From contig JALFCW010000105.1 in the NCBI GenBank assembly GCA_022771625.1, positions 1-56,987 of the forward strand: a stretch of DNA of 56,987 bases. The letters run 5' to 3'. The notes under the pieces are model-generated. The model did no database searches. It had not been told where the DNA came from and saw only the letters and a list, made by a program, of their open reading frames with translations. How positions within the stretch are numbered: position 1 is the stretch's first letter; the number at the start of each line of letters is the position of its first letter. The translations under genes and the position numbers were made by a program. The stretch is from Prevotella sp. (GTDB taxonomy: Bacteria; Bacteroidota; Bacteroidia; Bacteroidales; Bacteroidaceae). Below are positions 9,384 to 18,054 of the stretch, piece by piece.

Positions 9384-9898
9384 TTTTTTATTTTTGAATA
9401 GAGTGTTTGGCGGGTGATGCCGAGGAGTTCGGCGGCACGCGATATATTTCCGTGACATTTGTCCAATACCTTGCGCACATGCTGGGTCTCAACGGTTTCG
9501 AGAGTGTCAATATGATTGTTATTGTCGATGGCATCCTTGAGTGTTCGGATGAGTTCGTCGTTGTCCCACGGTTTGGTGATGAAGTCAGCCGCACCTGCCT
9601 TGAGCCCTTTCACTGCAAGTTGCACATCGGCAAAGGCAGTGACGAGCACCACGGGAATATCCGCATGCAGGCGATGTATGGAGCGAAACCACATTAATCC
9701 TTCCTGTCCGCTGTTCATACCGATGGTGAAGTTCATATCGAGCAATATCACATCCACCCTCTCCTGCTGGAGCAAGGCAAGCACTCCGTCGGGATTGGGC
9801 TGCGTGAGGACATGCTCAAACACGTCGGCAAGACATATCTTCAATGCCGTCAGTATAGCGGGATTGTCATCCACAATAAGTATCGTTCCGTATTTCAT
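9380..9898 (-). CDS. Response regulator: receiver plus Fis-type HTH, no AAA+ domain
   Basis: A 172-residue DNA-binding response regulator. The receiver domain spans about residues 1-125, with the acidic pocket at Asp10-Asp11, phosphoacceptor Asp54 in VILLDMNF and Lys109 in ITKPW. It passes directly into a Fis/HTH_8 helix-turn-helix (about 137-172, GNISRAAELLGITRQTLYSK). NtrC-family proteins usually carry a sigma-54-interacting AAA+ domain between these parts. Its absence makes this resemble RegA/PrrA/ActR regulators, which act without sigma-54. It is co-transcribed with the kinase (4-base overlap) and divergent from the ABC operon. The two dyads at 9967-10006 are its most likely binding sites (inference). 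Confidence 0.87.
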   Translation of the reverse strand: MKYGTILIVDDNPAILTALKICLADVFEHVLTQPNPDGVLALLQQERVDVILLDMNFTIGMNSGQEGLMWFRSIHRLHADIPVVLVTAFADVQLAVKGLKAGAADFITKPWDNDELIRTLKDAIDNNNHIDTLETVETQHVRKVLDKCHGNISRAAELLGITRQTLYSKIKK

Positions 9899-9920
9899 GT
9901 CATATTCAAATTATCGCTTG

Positions 9921-9952
9921 CAAAATTAATCATTTCTGTTGATACTGCGAAA
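9921..9952 (-). promoter_or_regulatory. Promoter of the left two-component operon
   Basis: On the minus strand, TTTC (9949-9952), 20 bases, then TAATTTTG (9921-9928). The -33 box has one mismatch. The tandem dyads start 15 bases upstream. Confidence 0.55.
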
Positions 9953-9966
9953 CAAATCGGGAGAAA

Positions 9967-10006
9967 TGTATGATTATCACACAGAAGTCTGTATGATTTT
10001 CATACA
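9967..10006. promoter_or_regulatory. Two tandem 17-bp dyads, probable response-regulator operators
   Basis: The second site (9990-10006) is a perfect palindrome, TGTATGA TTT TCATACA. The first (9967-9983) is TGTATGA TTA TCACACA, with one mismatch. Centres are 23 bp apart, about two helical turns. They sit between the divergent promoters of the regulator-kinase operon and the ABC operon. A 17-bp dyad suits a dimeric Fis-type helix-turn-helix. The binding protein is inferred, not shown. Confidence 0.6.
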
Positions 10007-10031
10007 ATCATCATCCGGATGCAGAAACAGT

Positions 10032-10063
10032 CTTGGTGGTATGGAGGAAATAATGTAACTTTG
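10032..10063 (+). promoter_or_regulatory. Promoter of the first ABC operon
   Basis: CTTG (10032-10035), 20 bases, then TAACTTTG (10056-10063), followed by CAGCACG. The -33 box differs from TTTG at one base. It ends 26 bases before the ATPase start codon. I saw no sigma-54 (-24/-12) element in this gap. Confidence 0.6.
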
Positions 10064-10089
10064 CAGCACGAAAAAACAAAATACAAGAT

Positions 10090-10767
10090 ATGATAAGAAC
10101 AGAAAACATCACAAGAATCTTCCGCACGGAGGAAGTGGAGACGGTAGCACTCAATGGAGTGAGCATCGAAGTGAACGACGGCGAGTTTGTCGCCGTCATG
10201 GGACCATCGGGTTGCGGCAAATCAACATTGCTGAATATCCTCGGACTGCTCGACAGTCCCACCGAGGGAAAATACTGGCTCGGCGACGAGGAGGTGGCAC
10301 ATCTTAAAGAGCGCGAGCGCACGGCTTATCGCAAGGGGCGCATAGGATTCGTATTTCAGTCGTTCAACCTCATCGACGAACTCACAGTGGAGGAGAACAT
10401 CGAACTACAACTGAAATATCTCGGTGTGGAGAAGAAGGAGCGCAAGCAACGAGTGCTCGACATACTGCGCAAGGTAAAACTGAGCCATCGCATGAAGCAT
10501 TATCCACACCAGCTTTCGGGTGGTCAGCAGCAACGTGTGGCAATAGCCCGAGCCGTGGTGGGAAGACCGAGAATCATCCTCGCCGACGAACCGACGGGTA
10601 ACCTCGACTCTAAGAACGGTCAGGAGGTGATGCAACTTCTCTCCGAACTGAATCAAGAGGGGACGACTGTGGTAATGGTGACCCACTCGCTGCATGATGC
10701 GACGTTTGCCGGAAGAATCATTAATTTGTTTGATGGACAAGTGGTTGAAAGGAATGAGGAATTATGA
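10090..10767 (+). CDS. ABC transporter ATPase, LolD/MacB type
   Basis: A 225-residue cytoplasmic ATPase that powers the FtsX-type permease encoded next. The Walker A motif GPSGCGKST is at residues 38-46, the Q loop in FVFQSFNLIDELTV, the signature LSGGQQQRVAIARA at 142-155, Walker B IILADEPTGNLDS at 162-174, and a switch histidine in MVTHS. The LDS after Walker B and the overall length are typical of the LolD/MacB/FtsE group, which works by mechanotransmission instead of classic transport. The stop overlaps the permease start by four bases. It is closely similar to the ATPase at 25319-25981, with motifs at identical positions. Confidence 0.92.
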   Translation: MIRTENITRIFRTEEVETVALNGVSIEVNDGEFVAVMGPSGCGKSTLLNILGLLDSPTEGKYWLGDEEVAHLKERERTAYRKGRIGFVFQSFNLIDELTVEENIELQLKYLGVEKKERKQRVLDILRKVKLSHRMKHYPHQLSGGQQQRVAIARAVVGRPRIILADEPTGNLDSKNGQEVMQLLSELNQEGTTVVMVTHSLHDATFAGRIINLFDGQVVERNEEL

Positions 10768-13106
10768 AATCATATTTTAAGTTTTTATCCCGCAACAAGC
10801 TATATACGGCAATCGAGGCATTCGGGCTGTCGGTTGCCCTCGGCTTTGTGATTATCCTCGGAGCCTATACAACGATGGAATACAGTGTGGGCAAGGGCAA
10901 CGAGAATACAAAAGAGATTTATGCCGTAGGCTCCGGCGACTATCTCGGTATGACATGGGGAACGGCACAGGAATTCTTTCCCTCCATTCCCGAGATAAAA
11001 GAGTGGACAAGAATTGGTGTTACCAACAACATACCAGGATTTATGGTTGGCGAAACGTTCTTCAAGACTGACGCATATTGCATTGACCCGAATTTCTTCG
11101 AGTTCTTCGGATATGATGTCCGTGGATGCAGTAGCGACAAGGTACTTACCTCCAAGAACGAGGCCATCATCAGCGAGTCGTTTGCCGCCAAAGCCTTTGG
11201 CAACGAAAACCCTATCGGAAAGACTATGAAATGCGACACTCTCACATTCAAGATAACGGGAGTGATGCCCGACTTCGGCAAGTCGGATGTATTCAATCCA
11301 TACGATGTGCTGGTTTCTATGAAATACAAGGAAGAAATAACGGGAAAGATGGACAACTTCGGCGAGACGGTGCCTTTTGTGCGCCTTGCCAAAGATGCAG
11401 ATCCAGACAAGGTGAATGAAAAACTTCTCGACAAATACGTGGATTACTGGAAAGATTTTCACTATACACGCGAGAATGAAGGCAAGTTTCTTTGGTGGGG
11501 CTCGTCGTTGGTAAGAATGGATAAACTGTATTTCTCCGAAACAACCAATTGGCAGTTCCGCCAAGGCGACAAGAAATTGGTTGACCTACTGCTTGCCGTG
11601 GCCCTCATACTTCTCGTGTGCGCTATATTCAACTATATCAACCTCACCGTGGCGCAAGCCGGAAAGCGCGCAAAGGAGATGGCCACCCGCCGATTGTTAG
11701 GCGATAGCGTGTGGGGAGTGGTAGTGCGATATTTCAAGGAGTCAGCATTGTTCACCTTTACCTGCTTCATCATTGGTGTGCTGATGGCGATATGCCTGCT
11801 GCCGGTGTTCAACGACATTCTCAACACGAAAATCTCTCTCGCATTGTCTCCTCAGATGTTGCTTGTCGCCGTGGCAGTACTCCTTGCGATATCGCTTTTA
11901 TGCGGCATCATCCCCGCTACAGTAGTGTCGCGCTTCAACCCCATCGACGTGGTGAAGGGCAGTCTTAGGATTAAAAACAAGATGTGGTTCTGCAAGGTTT
12001 TTATCACAGCGCAAGGCGTAGTGAGTACGGTGCTCATAGCCTTGGGTTTGACAATGACCCTACAGATGCATCATCTATATACCTTGCCAAACGGATATAA
12101 TAAGGAAGACATCATCATAGCACAGACGGGAGAAATTGGTTATAGCCTTGAGCGACAGATGATGTTGGCAAACCGTCTGAAAGCTCTGCCCGAGGTAGTG
12201 GAGGCAACGCCAGGTAGAGGGACACCATTGCAATGCGGTGTCAATGGTGTACACGACGCAAATGGCGACAGTCAATCATGGATTAGGATGTGCAACCTCG
12301 ACTCCACGGCAATAAAGATGTTGGGGATAAAAGTCGTTGAGAAATATTGCGCTCCTACAGAAGGAAAAGTATGGGTGACTGAAAGCGGTAAGCGGTTCTG
12401 GGGAGTGTCGGCAGAAAAACCTCATATCGGAATAGAGGATGGAAAACCTCAATATGAATGTTGTGGTGTGATTGCCGACTATCGTGCAGGCAATGCCATA
12501 TTCAACGACATGAAGAACACTTACAATGGCATCAGGGTGATTTCGCACGACGGTTACTATTGTACCATGCTCATCAAGACCCGTGGCGACCATGACAAAG
12601 CTCTTGCCGCCGTAAAGAATACTTGTAGTGAGATGACGAAAGAAGTAAGGGGCATGCCGATAGGAATCCATTGCGAATACATCGACGACACCTTGCGCGA
12701 GGGGATAAAGTCGCAGCGCAATGCCATGTTGCTCGTCCTCACCTTCATGCTCGTCTCTATTCTCATCTCCGCCCTCGGCATGTTTGCCATGTCGGTATAT
12801 TACGGTGAGCAGCAGCGCAAGCAGATAGCCTTGCGCAAGGTGATGGGAGCCACGGTGGCTAATGCCGTATGGACTCTCTCAAGACGGTTCCTGATTATGT
12901 CGGCAGTGTCTATAGTCATTGCCACGCCGTTGAGCATCAAGGCAATGCGTCATTATCTCAGCGACTTCACCTATCAGATTCCAATGCCTTGGTGGGTACT
13001 TATGGCAGCCGCCCTCTTCACCCTCGCCATCGCCTTCCTATCCATCATCAGTCGCACACTCAAGGTTGCGACAAGTAATCCCGTGGAGAGCATCAAGACG
13101 GAATGA
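10764..13106 (+). CDS. FtsX/MacB-type ABC permease
   Basis: A 780-residue inner-membrane protein made of two MacB-like halves. The first has a transmembrane helix at about 17-38, a periplasmic core domain at about 40-270, and an FtsX helix bundle at about 275-400 containing NLTVAQAGKRAKEMATRRLLG. The second has a helix at about 415-435, a periplasmic core, and an FtsX bundle at about 665-780 with GEQQRKQIALRKVMGATVAN. It ends with the family motif SNPVESIKTE. The coupled gene order (ATPase, permease) implies one complex. No adaptor or TolC gene is present here, so it may move lipids or peptides or pass signals. The adjacent two-component genes suggest stress or antibiotic sensing, as in other ABC-TCS modules (inference). 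Confidence 0.88.
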   Translation: MKSYFKFLSRNKLYTAIEAFGLSVALGFVIILGAYTTMEYSVGKGNENTKEIYAVGSGDYLGMTWGTAQEFFPSIPEIKEWTRIGVTNNIPGFMVGETFFKTDAYCIDPNFFEFFGYDVRGCSSDKVLTSKNEAIISESFAAKAFGNENPIGKTMKCDTLTFKITGVMPDFGKSDVFNPYDVLVSMKYKEEITGKMDNFGETVPFVRLAKDADPDKVNEKLLDKYVDYWKDFHYTRENEGKFLWWGSSLVRMDKLYFSETTNWQFRQGDKKLVDLLLAVALILLVCAIFNYINLTVAQAGKRAKEMATRRLLGDSVWGVVVRYFKESALFTFTCFIIGVLMAICLLPVFNDILNTKISLALSPQMLLVAVAVLLAISLLCGIIPATVVSRFNPIDVVKGSLRIKNKMWFCKVFITAQGVVSTVLIALGLTMTLQMHHLYTLPNGYNKEDIIIAQTGEIGYSLERQMMLANRLKALPEVVEATPGRGTPLQCGVNGVHDANGDSQSWIRMCNLDSTAIKMLGIKVVEKYCAPTEGKVWVTESGKRFWGVSAEKPHIGIEDGKPQYECCGVIADYRAGNAIFNDMKNTYNGIRVISHDGYYCTMLIKTRGDHDKALAAVKNTCSEMTKEVRGMPIGIHCEYIDDTLREGIKSQRNAMLLVLTFMLVSILISALGMFAMSVYYGEQQRKQIALRKVMGATVANAVWTLSRRFLIMSAVSIVIATPLSIKAMRHYLSDFTYQIPMPWWVLMAAALFTLAIAFLSIISRTLKVATSNPVESIKTE

Positions 13107-13135
13107 CAGGAATTAGGGATTAGTTAAAAAACGAT

Positions 13136-13185
13136 AAGGCAGGCAAGTTTGCAGATGACATTCTTGTCTGCCTTGTCTTTTTTTT
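13136..13185 (+). terminator. Intrinsic terminator after the first ABC operon
   Basis: A 12-bp stem (AAGGCAGGCAAG with CTTGTCTGCCTT, one G-U pair) with a 15-base loop is followed by GTC and eight T residues. It lies 30 bases after the permease stop. The 3' arm also supplies the -33 box of the next promoter. Confidence 0.8.
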
Positions 13186-13194
13186 GTAATTTTG
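13163..13194 (+). promoter_or_regulatory. Promoter of the NtrC-like operon
   Basis: CTTG (13163-13166), 20 bases, then TAATTTTG (13187-13194), ending 22 bases before the ATG. It overlaps the terminator: the -33 box is the first four bases of the hairpin's 3' arm and the spacer contains its T run. Confidence 0.55.
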
Positions 13195-13216
13195 CATCGT
13201 TATCGCTAAAAAAGCA

Positions 13217-14512
13217 ATGAAGAAAAAAGGCAATATACTGATTATCGACGACAACGAGGCAATGCTCGTGTCGCTTAGGATGCTACTGAAGAACCTGTGC
13301 GAGGATGTGCAGACATCCACAAATCCCAACGCCATTCCTACGCTGATGCGCAGGAAGAAGCCCGACGTGGTTCTGCTCGACATGAACTTCGGGCGTGGCA
13401 TCAACAATGGCAACGAGGGCATGTTCTGGCTCAAGGAGATAAAGCGCACGGAGCCTGATGTGGCTGTCGTATTGTTTACGGCATATGCGGATATTGACCT
13501 CGCCGTGAGGGGAATAAAGGAAGGTGCGGCAGACTTCATTGTCAAACCGTTTGAGAACGAGGTGCTGATAGAGAAGATAAAGAAAGCTATGCCTGCCTCC
13601 ACATCATCATCGCCACTGCCTTCTGACGAGGTGACAGAAGCTGGGGGTACCGCTCTTCATGATATGGTGCGCAAGGTTGCTCCAACAGATGCCAACATCC
13701 TTATCACGGGCGAGAACGGAACAGGTAAGGAGGTATTAGCGCGTGAGATTCACCGATTGTCGAGACGCTCGGGAAAGCAGATGGTTACTGTGGATATGGG
13801 TGCAATCACCGAGACGTTGTTTGAGAGCGAACTCTTCGGATATATGCGTGGCGCATTTACCGATGCCAAGAGCGACAAACCGGGGAAGATGGAGTTGGCA
13901 GAGGGCAGTACGCTGTTTCTTGATGAAATCGGCAATCTCTCTTACCCTCTTCAGGCCAAACTGCTCACTGCCCTTCAGCGCAGGACAATCACACGCCTTG
14001 GAGACACCAAGGAGATTCCCATCAACATCCGCCTTATCTCCGCCACCAACCGCAACCTGCAGGAGATGGTTCGAGAAGGAACATTCCGCGAAGACCTTCT
14101 CTATCGCATGAATACCATCTGTCTGCACTTGCCGCCATTGCGCGAGCGCAAGGAGGAAATCATCCCATTGGCAGAACAGTTTATCAAGAGATATTCGGAT
14201 TTCTATAACAAGCCCCCACTCGAACTCGACAACAAGACCCGCCAGCAACTGCTTGACTATCCGTGGCCGGGAAACATCAGGGAACTGGAGCATACGATGG
14301 AGAGGGCGGTGATTATTGGCGAAATCAGTATTCCCCAGTCCTCTATCCCCACACCACAAGCATCATCCCCCTCCACATCCCTCGCCTCAATGGAGCGCGA
14401 CCTCATCGCCCGTACCATAAGCGAATGTGAAGGCAATCTAAGTCTTGTGGCACAACGATTAGACATCGCCCGACAGACCTTATATAATAAAATAAAGAAA
14501 TATGGACTATAA
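13217..14512 (+). CDS. NtrC-family sigma-54-dependent response regulator
   Basis: A 431-residue transcription activator in three parts. The receiver (about 1-122) has phosphoacceptor Asp55 in VVLLDMNF and Lys in IVKPF. The AAA+ domain (about 145-375) has Walker A GENGTGKE, a sigma-54-contacting loop reading GAFTDA in place of the classic GAFTGA, Walker B LFLDEIGN and arginine fingers in [10 protein letters not shown]. The C-terminal HTH_8 domain (about 390-431) reads [26 protein letters not shown] is, to my knowledge, usual in Bacteroidota enhancer-binding proteins. It has its own promoter and overlaps the kinase gene by 11 bases. Target promoters would be of the -24/-12 type, of which I see one weak candidate at 34733-34748. 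Confidence 0.9.
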   Translation: MKKKGNILIIDDNEAMLVSLRMLLKNLCEDVQTSTNPNAIPTLMRRKKPDVVLLDMNFGRGINNGNEGMFWLKEIKRTEPDVAVVLFTAYADIDLAVRGIKEGAADFIVKPFENEVLIEKIKKAMPASTSSSPLPSDEVTEAGGTALHDMVRKVAPTDANILITGENGTGKEVLAREIHRLSRRSGKQMVTVDMGAITETLFESELFGYMRGAFTDAKSDKPGKMELAEGSTLFLDEIGNLSYPLQAKLLTALQRRTITRLGDTKEIPINIRLISATNRNLQEMVREGTFREDLLYRMNTICLHLPPLRERKEEIIPLAEQFIKRYSDFYNKPPLELDNKTRQQLLDYPWPGNIRELEHTMERAVIIGEISIPQSSIPTPQASSPSTSLASMERDLIARTISECEGNLSLVAQRLDIARQTLYNKIKKYGL

Positions 14513-15629
14513 CGTCATCATCGCCATACTCTGCACGGCAACCATATTCTGTATAGTATGCCTTGTGCTCCACCGCCGCTACCGCCGCACCATCGGCAAG
14601 GTGACGTTCCTGTTCAATGCCATCGACAATCTCGACTTCTCGTTCAACTTCCCCGAACAGGGGCGCGACAAGCTCATCAACGAGTCGCTCAACCGCATTC
14701 GCCGCATACTCGAAACGGCACGCCATGAGGCTATAGAGCGCGAACGCTATTATGAGCAGATTATCAATGCCGTATCGACAGGTATCATGGTGGTGGATGA
14801 GCGCGGATGTGTGCTTCAGCATAATGATGCTGCACTGCGTCTGCTCGGTGTTGAGACACTTACTTTCGAGAGTCAGGCTGCGGCAAAACTCGCTTCCGAA
14901 GATTTCTCCAAACGTGAGACTACCGCCATGCTTCATGACAAGAAGGTGCGGATAATTGCCTTTAGCGACATTCGCAACGAACTGTCATCGCGCGAAATGG
15001 AGTCATGGACAAAGCTCATACGTGTGCTCACTCATGAGATAATGAATAATGTTGCTCCGATAACATCACTCAGTGAGACTCTAAGCCACAAGGCCAACGA
15101 CAATGAGATAAAGGAAGGACTATCGGTTATCAATTCTACTGGCAAGCAACTGCTCAACTTTGTAGATAACTACCGCCGAATGACGCTCATCCCCAAGCCA
15201 CAACCCAAACTCTTCTACGTCAAACCCTTCCTTGAAAGAATGGTGGCGATAAGCAAGGAATATTCCAAAACATCTGATATACACCAAGACATCTCTCTCC
15301 CCGACCTTCTCCTCTACGCCGACGAAAGCCTCATCGCCCATGTCGTGACGAACATACTGAAGAATGCCGTGGAAGCAGGAGCCTCTGCCATCACCATTGC
15401 CGCCTATACTGCCCCCGACGACTCAGTATGTATCGACATCAGCAACAACGGCAAGCCAATCCCCACTGACGAGGCACAACAAATCTTCGTGCCCTTCTTC
15501 ACCACCAAGCCCACGGGCAGCGGCATCGGCCTTAGTATCTCGCGCCAGATAATGAAGCAAAGTGGCGGCAGCATCGAACTGATTACATCCTCTGATTCCA
15601 CCACCCTCTTCCGACTGAAGTTCTCGTAA
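14502..15629 (+). CDS. NtrB-like sensor histidine kinase with PAS-like region
   Basis: A 375-residue kinase, partner of the NtrC-type regulator. One transmembrane helix (about 5-25) is followed by a linker, a PAS-like segment (about 85-155, INAVSTGIMVVDERGCVLQHN), the phosphoacceptor His178 in LIRVLTHEIMNNVAPITS, and an ATPase domain with NILKNAVEAGA, ISNNGKPIP and GSGIGLSISRQIM. There is almost no periplasmic part. The start codon lies within the end of the regulator gene (11-base overlap in another frame), which indicates tight coupling. It shares the H-box style THEIxNN with the kinase at 8520-9383, suggesting that the two systems are paralogous. Confidence 0.88.
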   Translation: MDYNVIIAILCTATIFCIVCLVLHRRYRRTIGKVTFLFNAIDNLDFSFNFPEQGRDKLINESLNRIRRILETARHEAIERERYYEQIINAVSTGIMVVDERGCVLQHNDAALRLLGVETLTFESQAAAKLASEDFSKRETTAMLHDKKVRIIAFSDIRNELSSREMESWTKLIRVLTHEIMNNVAPITSLSETLSHKANDNEIKEGLSVINSTGKQLLNFVDNYRRMTLIPKPQPKLFYVKPFLERMVAISKEYSKTSDIHQDISLPDLLLYADESLIAHVVTNILKNAVEAGASAITIAAYTAPDDSVCIDISNNGKPIPTDEAQQIFVPFFTTKPTGSGIGLSISRQIMKQSGGSIELITSSDSTTLFRLKFS

Positions 15630-15636
15630 GTATAGT

Positions 15637-16347
15637 CTATATCAACTTATATCCGATTCCCCTGACGTTGATGATTCTGACTTGAGAGTCGCGGGAGAGC
15701 TTGCGGCGCAGTTTGGTGATGAAGACATGGAGACTGCGGGTGTTGAAATAACTGTCGTCGCCCCATAGTTCGAGCAGTATGTCACGATTATCAACCACCT
15801 CGCCCTTGCTGCTGCAAAGCAGGCGAAGAATCTCTGACTCGCGATGAGACAATGGGATAATCTCTGCATCGGCATTGTCGGCGGCATACACTAAATGCTC
15901 CTTCATTGAGTCGAGCTGATAATCACCAATAACAAACTTTGTGGGCACCTCATCTTGCGGGATGTCACGAGGTACAAAAGCACGACCTACGAGAGCCTTT
16001 ATGCGCACAATCAATTCGAGCATACCAAACGGTTTGCGGAGATAGTCGTTGGCTCCCGCTTCAAATCCCCTCACCACATCCTCAGTCTCGGAAAGTGCTG
16101 TGAGGAAGAGTATCGGTGTGGTGACATCCTTGTTTCTTATTCTTTTCACCATTTCGAATCCGTCCATATTGGGCATCATCACATCTGCAACCAACACGTC
16201 GGGACGTTCATGGAAGAACAGTTGCAGCCCATGCTCTCCATTCTCGGCAGTAATTACCTGAAAGCCCTGCGAGTTGAGTGTGTCACGGATGATTATGGCA
16301 AGCGTGGTCTCATCCTCCACCAATAGTATTTTTATCTGTTTCATCAT
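15637..16347 (-). CDS. OmpR-family response regulator
   Basis: A 236-residue regulator: receiver at about 1-122 (acidic pocket Glu11-Asp12, phosphoacceptor Asp55 in VLVADVMMP, Lys105 in YLRKPF) and a winged-helix DNA-binding domain at about 135-236 (SHRESEILRLL, RSLHVFITKLRRKL, IINVRGIGYKL). Its start overlaps the kinase stop as ATGA, so kinase and regulator form one operon. It ends only seven bases from the convergent kinase gene at 14502-15629. OmpR-type proteins bind direct repeats spaced about one helical turn, which matches the boxes at 17976-18023, so autoregulation and control of the outer-membrane gene at 18093 are likely (inference). Confidence 0.92.
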   Translation of the reverse strand: MMKQIKILLVEDETTLAIIIRDTLNSQGFQVITAENGEHGLQLFFHERPDVLVADVMMPNMDGFEMVKRIRNKDVTTPILFLTALSETEDVVRGFEAGANDYLRKPFGMLELIVRIKALVGRAFVPRDIPQDEVPTKFVIGDYQLDSMKEHLVYAADNADAEIIPLSHRESEILRLLCSSKGEVVDNRDILLELWGDDSYFNTRSLHVFITKLRRKLSRDSQVRIINVRGIGYKLI

Positions 16348-17933
16348 GTCGTTTGTCTGAATAAGAGTGTGAATGTCGTTCCTTTACCCTGTTCGCTTTC
16401 TACCTCCACGATGCCTCCATGCAGCCTCATCATCGTAGCCACATAGTAAAGGCCGAGTCCATAACCCTTCACATCGTGCAGGTTGCCATTGGGCACACGG
16501 TAGAACTTGTCGAAGATATGCTGCTGGTGTGCCTTTGATATTCCTATGCCATTGTCGCTGATCTTGATAACGATATTGCCGTCGGTGTCTTTCTTGCATG
16601 TTATGCCAATCCTTACGTTATCACGAGAGTACTTTATGGCATTGTCGCAGATATTGCTGATTATCTGCATAAAATGCTGGCGGTCGGCAAGCAATGTTAG
16701 TTTATCGGGAACAACATTAAGGGAAATGTCAAGCGGTTTCTTAGCCCTCAACCGTTGTTCCTCCACTATGTCGGCAAGTGTATTATGCAAGTATATTTCT
16801 TCCTTGTTGAGTGTAAATGTCTTTCGCCGTTTCATGCTTGTGGATAATATCTGTTCAATCATTCCGCCAAGTTTCCGCAACTGCTCCAACGACATCTTCA
16901 GATTGTTTTCGCGCGTCTCCCTGTCGAGGTCGTCGGCAAACTGCAACAGGGCATCATTGGCTGCATAAGCCACTGATACAGGAGTCTTTAGTTCATGGGT
17001 AATGTTATGAGTAAAATCATCCTTCATCTCCTCAAGCGAGCGTTGGCGGAGCATTGTCCTGATGAGATACCAAAACACGAAGACAAGAACGAGGAAGGTG
17101 GCTGCCGAACTGGCGAGGATTCCCGTCATCTGTCGAATCACACTTCTACCTAAAGGTTCTATGTGCAGACGATAAAGACGATTGTTGGACGAGTCGTATT
17201 TATAGTCGAAGACAAGCGACTCAGCGGAAGGCACATATCCAGGAGTCGTGATTGTGGCGAGTGTATCGATTTTCACTCCTGCCAATGCTAATGGCACAAT
17301 ACTCAACTGTAGCAGGCGATGGCGTGAATCGATGTGTCGTTCTGTCAATCGAGCAGTCAACAGACTGTCAAATACACTTATGTCCGGTTCGCTAACTATA
17401 TCAATACCCGAATGTATGCCCTGCTGCATCATCTTTGTAAGGTCATCCACCGTCTGTTTTTTATCTACCATTCCCACAAACATTGTCTCCTTATTGCCAA
17501 CTACTGCCGACTTTGGAGCATTGTCTGTGCGTTGAGAGTTGATGTTCACATACAACATGCGGTTTTTTCCTTGTCTCCTTCGCTTTACGGTAAGACTGTC
17601 GCGCCATCCGGCTTGTTGGATTACGATAGCATCTGTGTCGTTGCGAGTCACTTTTGTCCGTGTACCCTGATTTACGAGTTTGTTGTCCTTGTCGAGCGCA
17701 TATCCCGTCTGAAACGACACTTCGCCATGCTTTGCCTTTTTGGCTTTTGATAATTTGGCTATTCTCAGCACTAACTCGTTGTAGTCGCTTATGCGCAAGG
17801 ATTCCCTAACAGCCGTCTCCATCTCCTGCTTTTGAGTGACGTAGAGGTTGTAGAGCCAGTATGACTGATATGCGAAAATCGCGATGAGGGCAGTGCACAC
17901 CAATATTGTTATAGTCTTCAATGGCAATTTCAT
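16344..17933 (-). CDS. Two-transmembrane sensor histidine kinase
   Basis: A 529-residue inner-membrane kinase. Transmembrane helix 1 is at about 7-28 and helix 2 at about 268-294, enclosing a periplasmic sensor region of about 240 residues with no domain that I recognise. The dimerisation domain has His313 in FTHNITHELKTPVS, followed by an ATPase domain with NICDNAIKYS, ISDNGIGISKAHQ and GYGLGLYYVATMM. The start codon lies only four bases after a TATCTTTG promoter element, so the mRNA may be leaderless; the helix begins at residue 7, so a later start is unlikely. It pairs with the OmpR-type regulator in a 4-base overlap and is divergent from the receptor at 18093. Confidence 0.9.
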   Translation of the reverse strand: MKLPLKTITILVCTALIAIFAYQSYWLYNLYVTQKQEMETAVRESLRISDYNELVLRIAKLSKAKKAKHGEVSFQTGYALDKDNKLVNQGTRTKVTRNDTDAIVIQQAGWRDSLTVKRRRQGKNRMLYVNINSQRTDNAPKSAVVGNKETMFVGMVDKKQTVDDLTKMMQQGIHSGIDIVSEPDISVFDSLLTARLTERHIDSRHRLLQLSIVPLALAGVKIDTLATITTPGYVPSAESLVFDYKYDSSNNRLYRLHIEPLGRSVIRQMTGILASSAATFLVLVFVFWYLIRTMLRQRSLEEMKDDFTHNITHELKTPVSVAYAANDALLQFADDLDRETRENNLKMSLEQLRKLGGMIEQILSTSMKRRKTFTLNKEEIYLHNTLADIVEEQRLRAKKPLDISLNVVPDKLTLLADRQHFMQIISNICDNAIKYSRDNVRIGITCKKDTDGNIVIKISDNGIGISKAHQQHIFDKFYRVPNGNLHDVKGYGLGLYYVATMMRLHGGIVEVESEQGKGTTFTLLFRQTT

Positions 17934-17937
17934 GCGG

Positions 17938-17968
17938 CAAAGATAACACTTTTTCCTCTAAGCGCAAA
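17938..17968 (-). promoter_or_regulatory. Promoter of the kinase-regulator operon
   Basis: On the minus strand, TTTG (17965-17968), 19 bases, then TATCTTTG (17938-17945): a full consensus match. The -7 element ends four bases before the kinase ATG. Confidence 0.7.
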
Positions 17969-17975
17969 GGAATGA

Positions 17976-18023
17976 TAAGACTAAATAACACTTTTCTTTT
18001 GCGGCAGTAAGACTACATAACAC
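17976..18023. promoter_or_regulatory. Two direct-repeat boxes, probable OmpR-type operators
   Basis: Box 1 (17976-17991) reads TAAGACTAAATAACAC and box 2 (18008-18023) reads TAAGACTACATAACAC: one difference in 16 bases, 32 bp apart. Each contains two half-sites, TAAGAC and TAACAC, starting 10 bp apart. Box 1 abuts the kinase -33 box and box 2 lies just upstream of the expected -33 region of the receptor promoter. The adjacent OmpR-type regulator is the likely ligand (inference). Confidence 0.6.
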
Positions 18024-18054
18024 ATATTTCTTCTCTCGATAAGTTTTTTTGCCG

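Noticed and set aside
13138..13155. Sigma-54 element before the NtrC-type gene
   Set aside because: GG and GC are 11 bases apart instead of 10, and the motif lies in a terminator arm.
13736..14359. 207-codon minus-strand ORF opposite the NtrC-type regulator
   Set aside because: Antisense to the AAA+ domain coding sequence, with no recognisable motif.
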